A stretch of DNA of 64,000 nucleotides from CALCLY01 sp900552775 (GTDB lineage Bacteria > Bacillota > Clostridia > UMGS1883 > UMGS1540): contig CALCLY010000025.1 of the NCBI GenBank assembly GCA_937966555.1, forward strand, positions 1 through 64,000, given 5' to 3'. The stretch's first letter is position 1. Each line of letters starts with the position of its first letter. Made by a program: the position numbers and the translations under genes. The notes below the pieces were generated by a model. It searched no databases and was not told the origin of the DNA. It saw nothing but the letters and a program-made list of their open reading frames with translations. Shown piece after piece: positions 39,935-49,441 of the stretch.

Positions 39935-40450
39935 ATGATGACAAAAGAAGATTTTTTAAAGTATCGCTGCCCGAGGTGGGATGAATTTCCCGCCATAGAG
40001 CTATATATGGATCAGGTGCTTTCCATTCTGGAAAACAGCCTTTCGGGATTTTCGCACGGCGAACGCACAATAACCTCGTCCATGATAAATAATTATGTCA
40101 AACAAAAAATCGTGAAGCCGCCCGTAAAAAAGAAATATGACAGGGTGCATCTTTCGTATCTTTATGCGGTCAGCATTTTAAAGCCGCTCATGTCTATTTC
40201 CGATATTTGCCGCGGCATAGCCATTGTGCTTCATAAATTTGAGATTAAGGAAGCATACGATATTTTTTGCAGCGAACTCGAAGGCGCGCTGAAAGATGTT
40301 TTTTCCGAAAACGGCGCGGCGGAGGGAGCGGCAGATTGCGCCGAAACCGCTTTGATACGTGCGGCGGTGAGGGCTTTTGCAAATTTGATGTATACCTCTG
40401 TGCTTATAGATGAAAACGGCGTTTTTGACGAATCCTGCGAAAAAAGTTGA
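39935..40450 (+). CDS. DUF1836 domain protein (MerR/HTH-like)
   Basis: A 171-residue protein of the DUF1836 family, thought to be a DNA-binding protein with a MerR-like winged helix. The N-terminal half holds the domain: FLKYRCPRWDEFPAIELYMDQVLSILE, SSMINNYVKQKIVKPPVKKKYDRVHLSYLYAVSILKPLMSISDI. The SMINNYVKQKIV segment is the likely recognition region. The C-terminal half is helical and variable. Targets unknown. Its stop codon overlaps the -35 hexamer of the next transcription unit (T-box-pheS). Confidence 0.85.
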   Translation: MMTKEDFLKYRCPRWDEFPAIELYMDQVLSILENSLSGFSHGERTITSSMINNYVKQKIVKPPVKKKYDRVHLSYLYAVSILKPLMSISDICRGIAIVLHKFEIKEAYDIFCSELEGALKDVFSENGAAEGAADCAETALIRAAVRAFANLMYTSVLIDENGVFDESCEKS

Positions 40451-40475
40451 CAAAACTTTTTTTCTGTGATAAAAT
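40447..40475 (+). promoter_or_regulatory. Promoter of the pheST T-box transcript
   Basis: TTGACA, 17 nt, TAAAAT. The -35 hexamer overlaps the DUF1836 stop codon. Start expected near 40482, at the 5' end of the T-box. Confidence 0.8.
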
Positions 40476-40481
40476 ATTTAA

Positions 40482-40745
40482 AAAGCACACAATGAAGATG
40501 TGTAAGTAGTGTAATATATAGCCTTAAGAGAGCAGGCGTCATCGGCTGGAAGCGTTTGCGGCAGACGTATTGCATGAATTTCAGCATCGGAGTGTTCTCC
40601 GAAAACCTTTGGAACAGCCTTGGAATAAGGAGAGTGCGGCGGCACGCAGAAACGCATTTTGAGAGCGGAGCAAAAAACTCCGAACGTGGGTGGTACCGCG
40701 GGTAAGTAATTCCCGTCCCCGATACAGGGGGCGGGCTTTTTTATT
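40482..40745 (+). promoter_or_regulatory. T-box riboswitch (Phe) with terminator
   Basis: A tRNA-sensing leader controlling pheS-pheT. The diagnostic T-box sequence GGGTGGTACCGCGG is at 40688-40701. The terminator (CCCGTCCCC, loop, GGGGGCGGG and a T run) is at 40711-40745. Stem I carries the specifier TTC (40580-40582) in TGAATTTCAGC, matching tRNA-Phe. Uncharged tRNA-Phe would stabilise the antiterminator and raise synthetase expression. Confidence 0.95.
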
Positions 40746-40767
40746 GTTTAAAGAAAGGAATGAGACA

Positions 40768-41820
40768 ATGTCTGAAAAAACAGAGAAAATCAAACAGAAA
40801 TTTTTGGACGAGCTTAAAAACATATCTGATATGCAAACTCTTGAGAGCATAAGAGTTAAATATCTCGGCAAAAGCGGACTTATCACATCGCTTTTAAAGG
40901 ATATGAAAAGCCTGTCGCAGGATGAGAGAAAAACTTTCGGTCAGGTTGTAAATAAGCTTAAGGGCGAAGCCGAGAAATTAATGGGAGAAAAAATAGAAGA
41001 AATCAAGAAAAAGGCTCTTGATGAAGAAATCAGAAAAATGCCGTTTTTTGATATTTCAACTCCTCCCAATACAGAAAGAGGTTCATACCATCCCATCACG
41101 CTTGTTCAGAGAGAGTGTGAGAATATATTCAAGTCCATGGGCTTTACGGTTGAGGAATACAGCGAGGTTGTAACCGATTATGAATGTTTTGAATCGCTTA
41201 ACATTCCAAAAGATCACCCGGCGAGGGATATGCAGGACACGTATTATCTTGAAAACGGCCAGCTTTTAAAGTCGCAGACGTCCGCGGCGCAGAACGCCAT
41301 ATACAAAAAATACAGAGACAGGCTTATAAATGACGGTGAGCCGATTAAAGCGATTTTCCCGGGACGCTGCTTCAGAAACGAAGCAACGGACGCGTGCCAC
41401 GAGAACACGTTCTTCCAGATGGAAGGCGTTATGGTGGATAAAAATATTTCAATATCAAATCTTATATTCTTTATGAAAACAATGCTTTCCGAGGTTTTCA
41501 GAAAAGATATCAAGGTGCGTCTGCGTCCGGGCTTTTTCCCGTTCGTGGAACCGGGCTTCGAGCTTGACATAAGCTGCCTTATATGCGGCGGCGAGGGTTG
41601 CCCTTCCTGCAAGCACAGCGGCTGGCTGGAGCTTTGCCCGTGCGGAATGATTCACCCCGAGGTTCTGAAAGCCGGAGGAATAGACCCTGAAGAATATACG
41701 GGATTTGCGTTTGGTCTCGGACTTACAAGACTTGCAATGATGAAGTACGGCATAAAAGATATCAGAGATTTAAACAGCGGCAGCTTAAAAGTGCTTTCGC
41801 AGTTTACGGATGATGAATAA
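40768..41820 (+). CDS. pheS: Phenylalanine-tRNA ligase alpha subunit
   Basis: Catalytic subunit of the (alpha-beta)2 enzyme that charges tRNA-Phe. The 350-residue protein has an N-terminal coiled coil (residues 1-90), then the class II core: motif 1 region HPITLVQRECENIFKSMGF, motif 2 FPGRCFRNEATDACHENTFFQMEGVM near 200, and motif 3 FGLGLTRLAMMKYGI near 322. A Cys-rich insertion CLICGGEGCPSCKHSGWLELCPCGM (two CXXC pairs) suggests a bound metal, seen in some clostridial PheS. The ATG follows AAAGGAATGAGACA. T-box controlled. Confidence 0.96.
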   Translation: MSEKTEKIKQKFLDELKNISDMQTLESIRVKYLGKSGLITSLLKDMKSLSQDERKTFGQVVNKLKGEAEKLMGEKIEEIKKKALDEEIRKMPFFDISTPPNTERGSYHPITLVQRECENIFKSMGFTVEEYSEVVTDYECFESLNIPKDHPARDMQDTYYLENGQLLKSQTSAAQNAIYKKYRDRLINDGEPIKAIFPGRCFRNEATDACHENTFFQMEGVMVDKNISISNLIFFMKTMLSEVFRKDIKVRLRPGFFPFVEPGFELDISCLICGGEGCPSCKHSGWLELCPCGMIHPEVLKAGGIDPEEYTGFAFGLGLTRLAMMKYGIKDIRDLNSGSLKVLSQFTDDE

Positions 41821-41835
41821 GGAGGGACTTGCAGT

Positions 41836-44196
41836 ATGTTTTTATCAATGAACTGGATTTCCGATTTTGTTGATTTATCGGGACTTGATAAGCTTGCGCT
41901 TATAAATAAGTTTTCCCTCTCCACGGCAGAGGTTGAAAACGAAATATTCTTTAAAGGCAGTGACATAAGCGGAATTGTTGCGGCTCGGATTAAAGAGGTT
42001 TTGCCGCACCCCGATTCGAAAAAGCTTCACCTTTTAAAAGTTGACGCCGGTGACGGAAAACTTACAGATGTTGTATGCGGCGCACCGAATGTTAAAGAAG
42101 GTATGGTCACGGCTTTTGCAAAAGTGGGCGCACATATAGGCGATATAGAAATAACGCCGAGAGATCTGGCAGGATATACGTCGTTTGGCATGTGCTGCTC
42201 CGAGAAAGAGCTCGGCATAAGCGATAACCACGAGGGTATTATGGAAATTACGGACGATATTCCTCTCGGAACGGATTTAAAAGATTTTTATGAAATAGAC
42301 GATATTGTGTTTGAGGTTGACAACAAGTCTCTCACAAACCGCCCTGACCTTTGGGGACATTACGGCATTGCACGCGAGTTTGCGGCGATATCGGGCAGAG
42401 AATTAAAGCCTTTGGATGCCGAGGATACGGCGCACTATTCCGCTCTGCCGCAGCTTGATCTTAAGATAGAAGATCCGCTTTGCCGCAGATATTCATGCAT
42501 GAGCGTTAAAAACATAACGCGTAAAATAAGCCCTGTCAATATGAGAATCAGGCTTTTCTACTGCGGTATGAGAGCAATTAATTTTCTTGCCGACCTGACA
42601 AACTATATCATGCTCGAAATGGGTCAGCCGATGCATGCGTTTGATTCGCGCAAGATAGATAAAATAAGAATCAAGCGCTTTGAAAAGCCGTTTAAGTTTA
42701 CAACTCTTGACGGAGTTGAGCGCAATATAGACGAAAACACGCTTATGATCTGCAATGACAACGCTCCGGTGGCAATAGCGGGAATTATGGGCGGACTCGA
42801 CTCTGAAATTGTGGATGACACGGACAGCCTCACGCTCGAATCCGCAACATTCGACGCGGCTTCAATCCGTAAATCAACCGTGCGCCTTTCCCACAGAACG
42901 GACGCTTCAATGCGCTATGAAAAGAGTTTGGATCCGGAAATGACTGTGCCCGCTATAGGCAGATTTTTGAAGCTTATGCATAACGCGGACAGAGGTGCGG
43001 AGGTTATATCCTCCCTCACGGACGAATATGCGGCGCCGTTTGATAAGGTGGAGCTTTCGTTTGACAAGGCGTTTGTTGACAGATATACCGGGATTGAAAT
43101 AGACAACGAAAGAATAGTAAAAACACTTAAATCTCTGGGTTTCGGCGTTGAAAACAGCGGCGATGACTTTAAAGTTTCGGTTCCGTCTTTCAGAGCAACA
43201 AAAGACGTTACCATTAAAGCCGATATAATTGAAGAAATCACAAGAATCTACGGGTATGACAATTTTGAAGTCAACACAGCGCTTGCGCCTCTTTATCCCG
43301 TAAGGCCCGAAACGGAAAAGACGGTTGAGGAAAGAATTAAAGATATTCTCGTAAAAAGCTTTGATATGCATGAGCTTCATTCATACGTGTGGCAATATTA
43401 CGATGAGTATAAATCTCTCGGAATCGAAATCGAGGATAATATAAAGCTTATAAATGCCACAAACCCGAATATTGAAACTCTTCGCCGCTCGATTGTGCCG
43501 ACACAGCTTTGCCAGGTAAGCAAAAACACGGACTATTCGGACGGATTTGCGGTATTTGAAATAGGCAGAATATTTGACGGTGTGGACGGGAACAACATGT
43601 GCCGCGAGAGTAAAAAGCTTGCCGTGACGCTGTTTGACAGGAAAAAGACCGCCGAAGAGCTTTATCTTAAACTGCGCGATATACTTGCCGTTTTGACAGA
43701 CGATATAAAGCATACGAGCCTAAGCTTTAAAGCGGCAGAGGCTGCACATTCATATGAGCATCCCAAAAATCTCAATACGGTTATCTGCGCCGGCAGCGAA
43801 ATCGGCATAATGGGGGTTGTTCATCCCTCGGTTATGAAAAAGCTCAGCAAAAAGGGCGCTGCCGTATTTGCCGAAATAGATATCGCAAGGTTTGCGGATA
43901 TTGAGGACGCAGGCATTAATTACAGCGAGCCGTCGCGCTTCCCTGAAATGGAAATAGATATAAGCTTTGTGTCCGCTGTGTTTGCGCCTATCGGCGAGGC
44001 TATAAAAAAAGCAGACTGCGAATGGATTAAAAACGTGAAGCTTATCGATACCTACGAAGATGAGAACGGCAAGTCAATCACCGTCAGAATATATTTCTCA
44101 CATCCCGAGAGAACGCTCACAAAGGAAGAGGTTATGAAAGTGGTTGACGGAATAGTTGAAACTTTAAGAGCCGAAGGTATTATGATGAAAAAATAA
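41836..44196 (+). CDS. pheT: Phenylalanine-tRNA ligase beta subunit
   Basis: Noncatalytic beta subunit that provides tRNA binding and editing. Domain order in 786 residues: N-terminal segment MFLSMNWISDFVDLSG, tRNA-binding OB fold (about 40-150; VAARIKEVLPHPDSKKLHLLKVDAGDG), B3/B4 editing domain (about 215-400), B5 (about 405-480), the catalytic-like core and the anticodon-binding FDX-ACB domain at the C terminus (RFPEMEIDISFV, YFSHPERTLTKEEV). GGAGG precedes the ATG. It lies 15 nt after pheS. The MITE-like element begins 24 nt past its stop. Confidence 0.96.
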   Translation: MFLSMNWISDFVDLSGLDKLALINKFSLSTAEVENEIFFKGSDISGIVAARIKEVLPHPDSKKLHLLKVDAGDGKLTDVVCGAPNVKEGMVTAFAKVGAHIGDIEITPRDLAGYTSFGMCCSEKELGISDNHEGIMEITDDIPLGTDLKDFYEIDDIVFEVDNKSLTNRPDLWGHYGIAREFAAISGRELKPLDAEDTAHYSALPQLDLKIEDPLCRRYSCMSVKNITRKISPVNMRIRLFYCGMRAINFLADLTNYIMLEMGQPMHAFDSRKIDKIRIKRFEKPFKFTTLDGVERNIDENTLMICNDNAPVAIAGIMGGLDSEIVDDTDSLTLESATFDAASIRKSTVRLSHRTDASMRYEKSLDPEMTVPAIGRFLKLMHNADRGAEVISSLTDEYAAPFDKVELSFDKAFVDRYTGIEIDNERIVKTLKSLGFGVENSGDDFKVSVPSFRATKDVTIKADIIEEITRIYGYDNFEVNTALAPLYPVRPETEKTVEERIKDILVKSFDMHELHSYVWQYYDEYKSLGIEIEDNIKLINATNPNIETLRRSIVPTQLCQVSKNTDYSDGFAVFEIGRIFDGVDGNNMCRESKKLAVTLFDRKKTAEELYLKLRDILAVLTDDIKHTSLSFKAAEAAHSYEHPKNLNTVICAGSEIGIMGVVHPSVMKKLSKKGAAVFAEIDIARFADIEDAGINYSEPSRFPEMEIDISFVSAVFAPIGEAIKKADCEWIKNVKLIDTYEDENGKSITVRIYFSHPERTLTKEEVMKVVDGIVETLRAEGIMMKK

Positions 44197-44220
44197 ATAT
44201 TATTAATACGCAACAAAAAA

Positions 44221-44529
44221 TGGGGTTGCGGCTTTAGCCGCAGCCCGGCAAGAAAGTATTGCCCTGCTAAACATCTTTTTTGCGAATTTCAGCGTTAAAA
44301 AAGGCTCGAAATCCGACAGGATTACTCGCTTTTTTGCCTTGAACTTCATCAAAAAATATTGTTTACAGGGTGCAGAGCAGTTTTGAAGGTCGGAGTTTAA
44401 GCTTTAGACAAGAAAACAGGCGGTCGTAATACTGACGTATACGACCGCCTATTTACGAAGTATAAACTTAAAGAACGGCTTTCAAAACCAATACTTCCTT
44501 ATCGGGTTGTGGCTTTATCCGCAGCCCCA
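44221..44529. mobile_element. MITE-like non-coding element with terminal inverted repeats
   Basis: About 310 bp bounded by imperfect 41-nt inverted repeats: TGGGGTTGCGGCTTTAGCCG... on the left (44221-44261) and ...TATCCGCAGCCCCA on the right (44489-44529). Each end is also a small hairpin. The interior has no ORF but contains a strong hairpin (AGGCGGTCGTA/TACGACCGCCT at 44418-44450). A related single end occurs at 3-34. It lies between convergent pheT and the SLH gene. No target-site duplication could be established; the flanks look inverted (AAAAAATGGGG and CCCCATTTTG). Confidence 0.6.
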
Positions 44530-44547
44530 TTTTGTTTTCCGAAGTTT

Positions 44548-47500
44548 TTAATTCAAAAGTCTTATAATCATTGCTGCAATTTCAGCTCTTGTTGATGCCG
44601 ACAACGGATTTAACAGGTAATTTTCATCGCCTTTCATTATTCCGCTTCCCGTAATATATTCAAGCGCTTCGCGCGCGTATTCGGAAATTGCGGAAGCGTC
44701 CGCAAACGAAGTTAATTCCGATTTCTGAAGTCCGTCGATTTTTTTCCAAACAGCGTATCTGTACAGTATAGCCGCCGTCTGTTCTCTTGTGATGTTTTCA
44801 TCCGGCGCGAAAAGGTTTTCGGAAACGCCTTTTACAAGACCGTTTTCACTTGCCCATGCAACGGCTTTTTCATACCATGCACCGTCTGTAACATCTTCGA
44901 ATTTTGCGGAGCCCGATTCGGGTTTGCCCTCGGCATTGTAAAGTATTGTAACAAGCATTGCGCGTGTGAGAAGCGCATCGGGAGAAAATGTGTTCTCTGC
45001 CGTGCCGTTCATATAGCCTTTTTCTGCCGCAAGCTTTATAATGTCCTCCGCCCAGTGACCGGAAATATCCGAAAATTCGGGTGATTTTGAAGGCTCGGGC
45101 GTAACCTGCGGTTTATCGTCTTTTGTGTTGCCGCTTTCGGAAGAAGACGATGTGCCGGTCGATGATGAAGATGAAGAATGTTTCCTGTCTTCCGTTATAA
45201 GCTCATAATCGTCTGTATAGAGGAACACCATGGAGTCGCCGTCCTTGAGTCCGCAGCCTGCCATTGCGGTGTCGGGGAATTTGCCGTTTACTTTGAACAT
45301 CCAGCCGGAGTTTTTGCCGCGGTCAAAGGCTGCGAGGCGTGTGCCGTCCGGCAAAGTCACGGCGGTTACATAGCTGCCGCGGTTTCCGTATGTTTCATAT
45401 GTGCAGCCGTTTTCGGCAAGAGCCTTTTTAAAGATGTCAAAAGCGGTTGTGCCTTCTTCGAGGTTGTCATAAGTAACTTTGCTTATAACCGTTTCCGAGT
45501 TGTCCATAAGCGTGAACGAAACAGATATTGTTTCAGGCTCCGGAGTCGGAAGTGACCCGGCGTAGTTTAAACGTCCTCTGACGATAATGTCTGCCGAGAC
45601 CGGAATGTAATAAAGATCTGCCAGGTCTTTGTATGCTGCATATTTTTCGTTGTCCGAAGCATAAAGTTTTCCGTATTTTCCGAGAGTTTCGCTCGACAAA
45701 ACGGAGGAAACCGTGACGCTTTTTGCCTTGTTCTGCATGTTTATAATTAGATTTTCATGCGATATAACGGCAGGGTTGCTCGATTTAAAGAGCCTCCAAG
45801 CTTCAAGTTCTTCCCAGCCGTTTATCGGTGTGGGAACTATGCCGTGATTTACGGCAGATTTTACATCGCGAACCCATATAAGCCCGCCGTTTTCTTCATA
45901 AACCTCAACAAACGGTGAGAGGTCGTACGAAATATTTGAAGCCAGCTCGTTCCTGCCGCGTATGCCTTCGAAATACTGTGCTTTAACCTTTTCCATCAGC
46001 GCTTTTTCCGCTGCAATTTCTTTATTTGTCAAAGCCGGAACGGAGAAATCAAACGTGCGCGAAACGGACATTCCGGAATCAAGATCCGTAATTTTGAGCG
46101 TGAGAGTAACCTCCGCGTCGGGCTGACCTGCTGCCGGGCGGATAACTTCTGCGCGCGCCGCGTTGTTTACATCGGGAGATGAGACAACATCTTCGTTGCT
46201 GCTTTCAATGCTTACGGGGAAGTGTTTTCCGTCTATGCCGAAATCACGCGTTGTCGGGAAAAGAATATCGTCTGTGAGGATATATTTTCCGTCTTCACGC
46301 TGCGTGAGCGGCTGCTCTGTTACTGCGCTGCGAAGTCCCTTTGCCGCAAAGCCCGCGTCAAGTTTTGAGTTGAGCGAAGCCTGAATTTCGGCAACCTTTT
46401 CGGGGTCGGCTTTAACGAGAACTTTAAACGATTTTCTTAAAACAATCGGCTTTTCGGAGCCTGTAACGTCGCTTGTATAAGCAAACGGAAATTCGGCGGT
46501 TAAAGTTACTTCTTTGTCGAAAACGCCGCGGTGAAGTTTGCCTGCATAAGGATTATAAAATGTGTCGGGAGTCTGAGAGTTTTCGGAGCTTACGGAGAGT
46601 GCTGTTTCGTCAGAGCTTGTCCATTTTATGAGACACCATTTTTTGCCGTCAACAACTTTCGGAAGAGAAAGATCGCTCTGCGCTTCAACAAAACCGTTTT
46701 CGTCTTTTTCAAAATCCACTTTGTCAAGGATTTCGCTTGTCATGGTTTTTTCAACGCGCGCTCTGTCCCAATAAATCGTTACGGGAACTTTTATTTCCTT
46801 GTATTCGCCCCGGAGAGTGAGTCTGAATGTTACATCAACACGTCCGAAATGAATAAGGGGAGTGGTATTAGGGTCTGCGTAGAAATATGTTATATCTCCG
46901 TTTTCGGCAATTTCTGCGCCGCCCTGAATTTCTTCGATATTTTGTATGTTTATTTTAATATCGGCATTTCTGTCCTCGGCAAGGGAAGCACAGAACATAT
47001 CAAAAACGTTTGTGTCTTTGCCGTATTCGGGGCAGAGTGTGTAAAAATCGCCGAGAGGAGCAAGCGCCTTGTCTATTTGAAGGAGCTTGTTGTTTTTGTC
47101 TTCTTCAAGCTGTTTTAAAGAATAAACACGGATTTTAAAGCTCTTTTCCTTTGTTCTTCCGGCATACGAAATTTCAGCCGTTACGGTTATATCGGAAATT
47201 CCGCTTTCGGGGAGTGTTATTTCTCCCGTTTCGGCATTAAAAAGCGTGCTGTCGGCGCTCCAGGAGATGTCGGAACCGCGACCTCCTTTTTTTGTAAGTT
47301 CGAGCGTTTTCGGCGCTTTTATATCTTCCGTATCAAGCGTTAAAGCGTCGTAGTCCGCTTTGAGAACAACGTCTGCCGCCGGGGTTATGAGCTCGGCGCG
47401 CGAGGGCGCATTTCTTTCGCTTGTTATGTTATTTATTCTGTAATAAAGATATTTGCCTTCAAGGCTTTCCGGGATTGTGAAGCTTTGTCCAAAAGCGCCG

Positions 47501-48993
47501 CTTATCGGATCAAAGGGACCGGTTATACTGTCTGAGCAAAGCCATGTGATATTAAGCTCGGGCATGGCGTCAAAATCATACGGCTTGCCGCCGAGTACCG
47601 TAATTTTTGCAAATACCGTTTCACCGACTGCCGTATATCCTGCGAACTCGGCGCCCGATATGTAGGGATAAACGACTACTTCAAAAGTATCGCTGTATTC
47701 GCCTGCCGTTGCCGTCACGGTGGCTTTTCCGCCTTTTTCGGGGGTTATGTATAAAATTGTATTGAGAGCGTCCGGATTTTCGGGGTATGAAAGCGAGATA
47801 ACATCGCTGCCCGATGTAACGTCCCATGTTACAGCGTTGTCAATATCCGTAAGCTTCGCTGTGAGAGTTTCGGCTGTCTGGGCGCCTGTTGTCATATAAA
47901 GAGCCGAAGCGCCTATGATTTTTATTTCGGGGTTTTTCGGTTCTTCAGCAGAGGTTTCCTGCCACTTTAATATCGGCGTGCCGTTTTCTGTGTCTTTAAA
48001 TTCGGAACCGAGCTTTTCAGCCGTAATTTCAGTTTCGGAAACTTTTGTGCTTTTACCGTTTGCTTTGGGAGCAAATTTATCCTCGGCGGGAAGGGTGCTG
48101 TAACAGTTTGAAGCAGTTCCCATGTAGTTTGCCGAAATTCCGGCACATTTTGTGCCGCCGTTTGAATTTGAAATTTCACCCGTACTGTAGCAACTATCAA
48201 TGGAGCTTGTGTTTTTTGTGTTGTTTGCGCATATGCCGGAGGGGTACCACTGCGAGGTTATATTTCCTTTGTTGTAGCAAGAAGAAATGTGAATTTTATT
48301 AGCCTGACCCGTTCCGAGAATACCCGCAGCTGCGCCCTTTGCGGCTGTAATATCGGCGAGGTTTGCACATGAAGTTATCGTAAGAGAACCTGCGTTAACT
48401 CTTCCGGCAATTCCGCCCGCACCTGCTGTCGAACCGCTTTTATCTGCTGTTACGCTGCCTTCGAAAGAGCAGTTTTCAATTGTAACACTGCCCTGTGTTT
48501 TGCCGACGATTCCGCCCACAAAGTTACTGTTTGTTCCTTTAACGCTGCCCGAAACTTTGAGGTTTTTTACGGTTCCTCCGTTTACGGTGCCGAAAAGACC
48601 GACGCCTGCGCCTGAAGCGGAGGTTATGTTAAGACCGCTTATGGTTTTGAAGCATCCGTTAAAAGTGCCGGCAAAACCGTAGGTGGGATATGTTTGTGAT
48701 GCTATGGGAGTAAATGCCTTGTTTTGAAGATCGATATCCGAGGCAAGATAGAATGTTTTGCTTTCTCCCGTAAAAGTGCCGTCCTGCACGGCGGTGCTTA
48801 AGGCAATTAAGCTTTCGGCGCTGCTTATTTTGTATTCCGCTGCCGATTTGTCGCACTCTGCCGTAAATTCCGCAACGGAGGTTAAGTCTACGGTGTCCGC
48901 CGTGTCAGCCAGAGAGGCGGTGGGAACAAACGTGAGTGCAAGCATCAGGCAAAGCAGCAAGCTTACTGTTTTTCTGAAGTTTGTTTTGTTCAT
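44548..48993 (-). CDS. Large SLH-anchored surface protein with DUF4430 domain, under a cobalamin riboswitch
   Basis: A 1481-residue secreted cell-wall protein. Signal peptide KTVSLLLCLMLALTFVPTASLA. Residues about 80-320 form GLUG-type beta repeats (GVGLFGTVNGGTVKNLKVSG; FVGGIVGKTQGSVTIENCSFEG). Several immunoglobulin-like or Big-type modules follow (about 350-1130). Near 1170-1280 comes a DUF4430 domain with TTAFDIFKKALAENG and the signature FDRGKNSGWMFKVNG. A Ser-rich linker follows, then three SLH repeats (FSDISGHWAEDIIKLAAEKG; FEDVTDGAWYEKAVAWASENG; third diverged). DUF4430 is related to the C-terminal domain of transcobalamin and intrinsic factor. With the B12 riboswitch upstream, a surface cobalamin-binding role is inferred. 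The ATG at 48993 follows AAAGGAAG. Confidence 0.85.
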   Translation of the reverse strand: MNKTNFRKTVSLLLCLMLALTFVPTASLADTADTVDLTSVAEFTAECDKSAAEYKISSAESLIALSTAVQDGTFTGESKTFYLASDIDLQNKAFTPIASQTYPTYGFAGTFNGCFKTISGLNITSASGAGVGLFGTVNGGTVKNLKVSGSVKGTNSNFVGGIVGKTQGSVTIENCSFEGSVTADKSGSTAGAGGIAGRVNAGSLTITSCANLADITAAKGAAAGILGTGQANKIHISSCYNKGNITSQWYPSGICANNTKNTSSIDSCYSTGEISNSNGGTKCAGISANYMGTASNCYSTLPAEDKFAPKANGKSTKVSETEITAEKLGSEFKDTENGTPILKWQETSAEEPKNPEIKIIGASALYMTTGAQTAETLTAKLTDIDNAVTWDVTSGSDVISLSYPENPDALNTILYITPEKGGKATVTATAGEYSDTFEVVVYPYISGAEFAGYTAVGETVFAKITVLGGKPYDFDAMPELNITWLCSDSITGPFDPISGAFGQSFTIPESLEGKYLYYRINNITSERNAPSRAELITPAADVVLKADYDALTLDTEDIKAPKTLELTKKGGRGSDISWSADSTLFNAETGEITLPESGISDITVTAEISYAGRTKEKSFKIRVYSLKQLEEDKNNKLLQIDKALAPLGDFYTLCPEYGKDTNVFDMFCASLAEDRNADIKINIQNIEEIQGGAEIAENGDITYFYADPNTTPLIHFGRVDVTFRLTLRGEYKEIKVPVTIYWDRARVEKTMTSEILDKVDFEKDENGFVEAQSDLSLPKVVDGKKWCLIKWTSSDETALSVSSENSQTPDTFYNPYAGKLHRGVFDKEVTLTAEFPFAYTSDVTGSEKPIVLRKSFKVLVKADPEKVAEIQASLNSKLDAGFAAKGLRSAVTEQPLTQREDGKYILTDDILFPTTRDFGIDGKHFPVSIESSNEDVVSSPDVNNAARAEVIRPAAGQPDAEVTLTLKITDLDSGMSVSRTFDFSVPALTNKEIAAEKALMEKVKAQYFEGIRGRNELASNISYDLSPFVEVYEENGGLIWVRDVKSAVNHGIVPTPINGWEELEAWRLFKSSNPAVISHENLIINMQNKAKSVTVSSVLSSETLGKYGKLYASDNEKYAAYKDLADLYYIPVSADIIVRGRLNYAGSLPTPEPETISVSFTLMDNSETVISKVTYDNLEEGTTAFDIFKKALAENGCTYETYGNRGSYVTAVTLPDGTRLAAFDRGKNSGWMFKVNGKFPDTAMAGCGLKDGDSMVFLYTDDYELITEDRKHSSSSSSTGTSSSSESGNTKDDKPQVTPEPSKSPEFSDISGHWAEDIIKLAAEKGYMNGTAENTFSPDALLTRAMLVTILYNAEGKPESGSAKFEDVTDGAWYEKAVAWASENGLVKGVSENLFAPDENITREQTAAILYRYAVWKKIDGLQKSELTSFADASAISEYAREALEYITGSGIMKGDENYLLNPLSASTRAEIAAMIIRLLN

Positions 48994-49036
48994 TTTTTTC
49001 TTCCTTTCTATATATATGTATATGATATATATGTAT

Positions 49037-49085
49037 AAAAACAAAAATTGCCGCGGCAATTTCCGTCTTGAAAATTACCGCGGCA
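49037..49085 (-). terminator. Riboswitch-controlled terminator
   Basis: On the minus strand TGCCGCGGTAATTTTC pairs with GGAAATTGCCGCGGCA around AAGAC, followed by ATTTTTGTTTTT. It lies between the cobalamin aptamer and the SLH/DUF4430 coding sequence, as expected for transcriptional OFF control by B12. Confidence 0.8.
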
Positions 49086-49194
49086 GCTTTCCCGCGTCAA
49101 AGCAAATCCGCACACCAAAATAAGCACTCGCCAAGTTTTGTGAGCGCGGAAAAAGACATTTCTTAAAAACACTTGGTGTTTTCGTTGCAAAATG

Positions 49195-49435
49195 CCATCA
49201 ATGCAGGTCTTTTGACTTGCGCCGTCCGGATTTTAAATTGTAAAATCAACGCTTTTTTTACACTGCCTTCTCAGTTTCCCAATGACTGACTTTCGTCAAC
49301 GTGCAAAAAAACATCCGGCGCATACAGCGACTGGTATCGTTCCGGATTCTCACCGGATTCCCTTTTCACCCTCCGTGCCTGCGGAAAGTTATTTTCCGCT
49401 TTGCGGCACAGACGACACATTGTGCTATTAATCTG
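49195..49435 (-). promoter_or_regulatory. Cobalamin (AdoCbl-type) riboswitch
   Basis: On the minus strand the conserved blocks appear in order: GCCGCAAAGCGG with AACTTTCCGCAGGCAC (P3 region), GGAGGGTGAAAAGGGAA, the core GGTGAGAATCCGG, then CAGTCGCTGTATG, GACGAAAGTCAGTCATTGGG (B12-box region) and the 3' element AAGTCAAAAGACCTGC. The transcription start predicted from the promoter at 49442-49470 falls at its 5' edge. It precedes the SLH/DUF4430 gene with a terminator in between. Confidence 0.93.
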
Positions 49436-49441
49436 CTGAAT

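Noticed and set aside
40178..40453. Minus-strand ORFs across the DUF1836 gene and T-box
   Set aside because: They overlap a recognised gene and a riboswitch and have no supporting start signals or family features.
48994..49059. Longer N terminus for the SLH/DUF4430 protein
   Set aside because: The extra residues come from an AT-rich TATATA tract and the riboswitch terminator tail. The ATG at 48993 has a clear ribosome binding site and starts a normal signal peptide.
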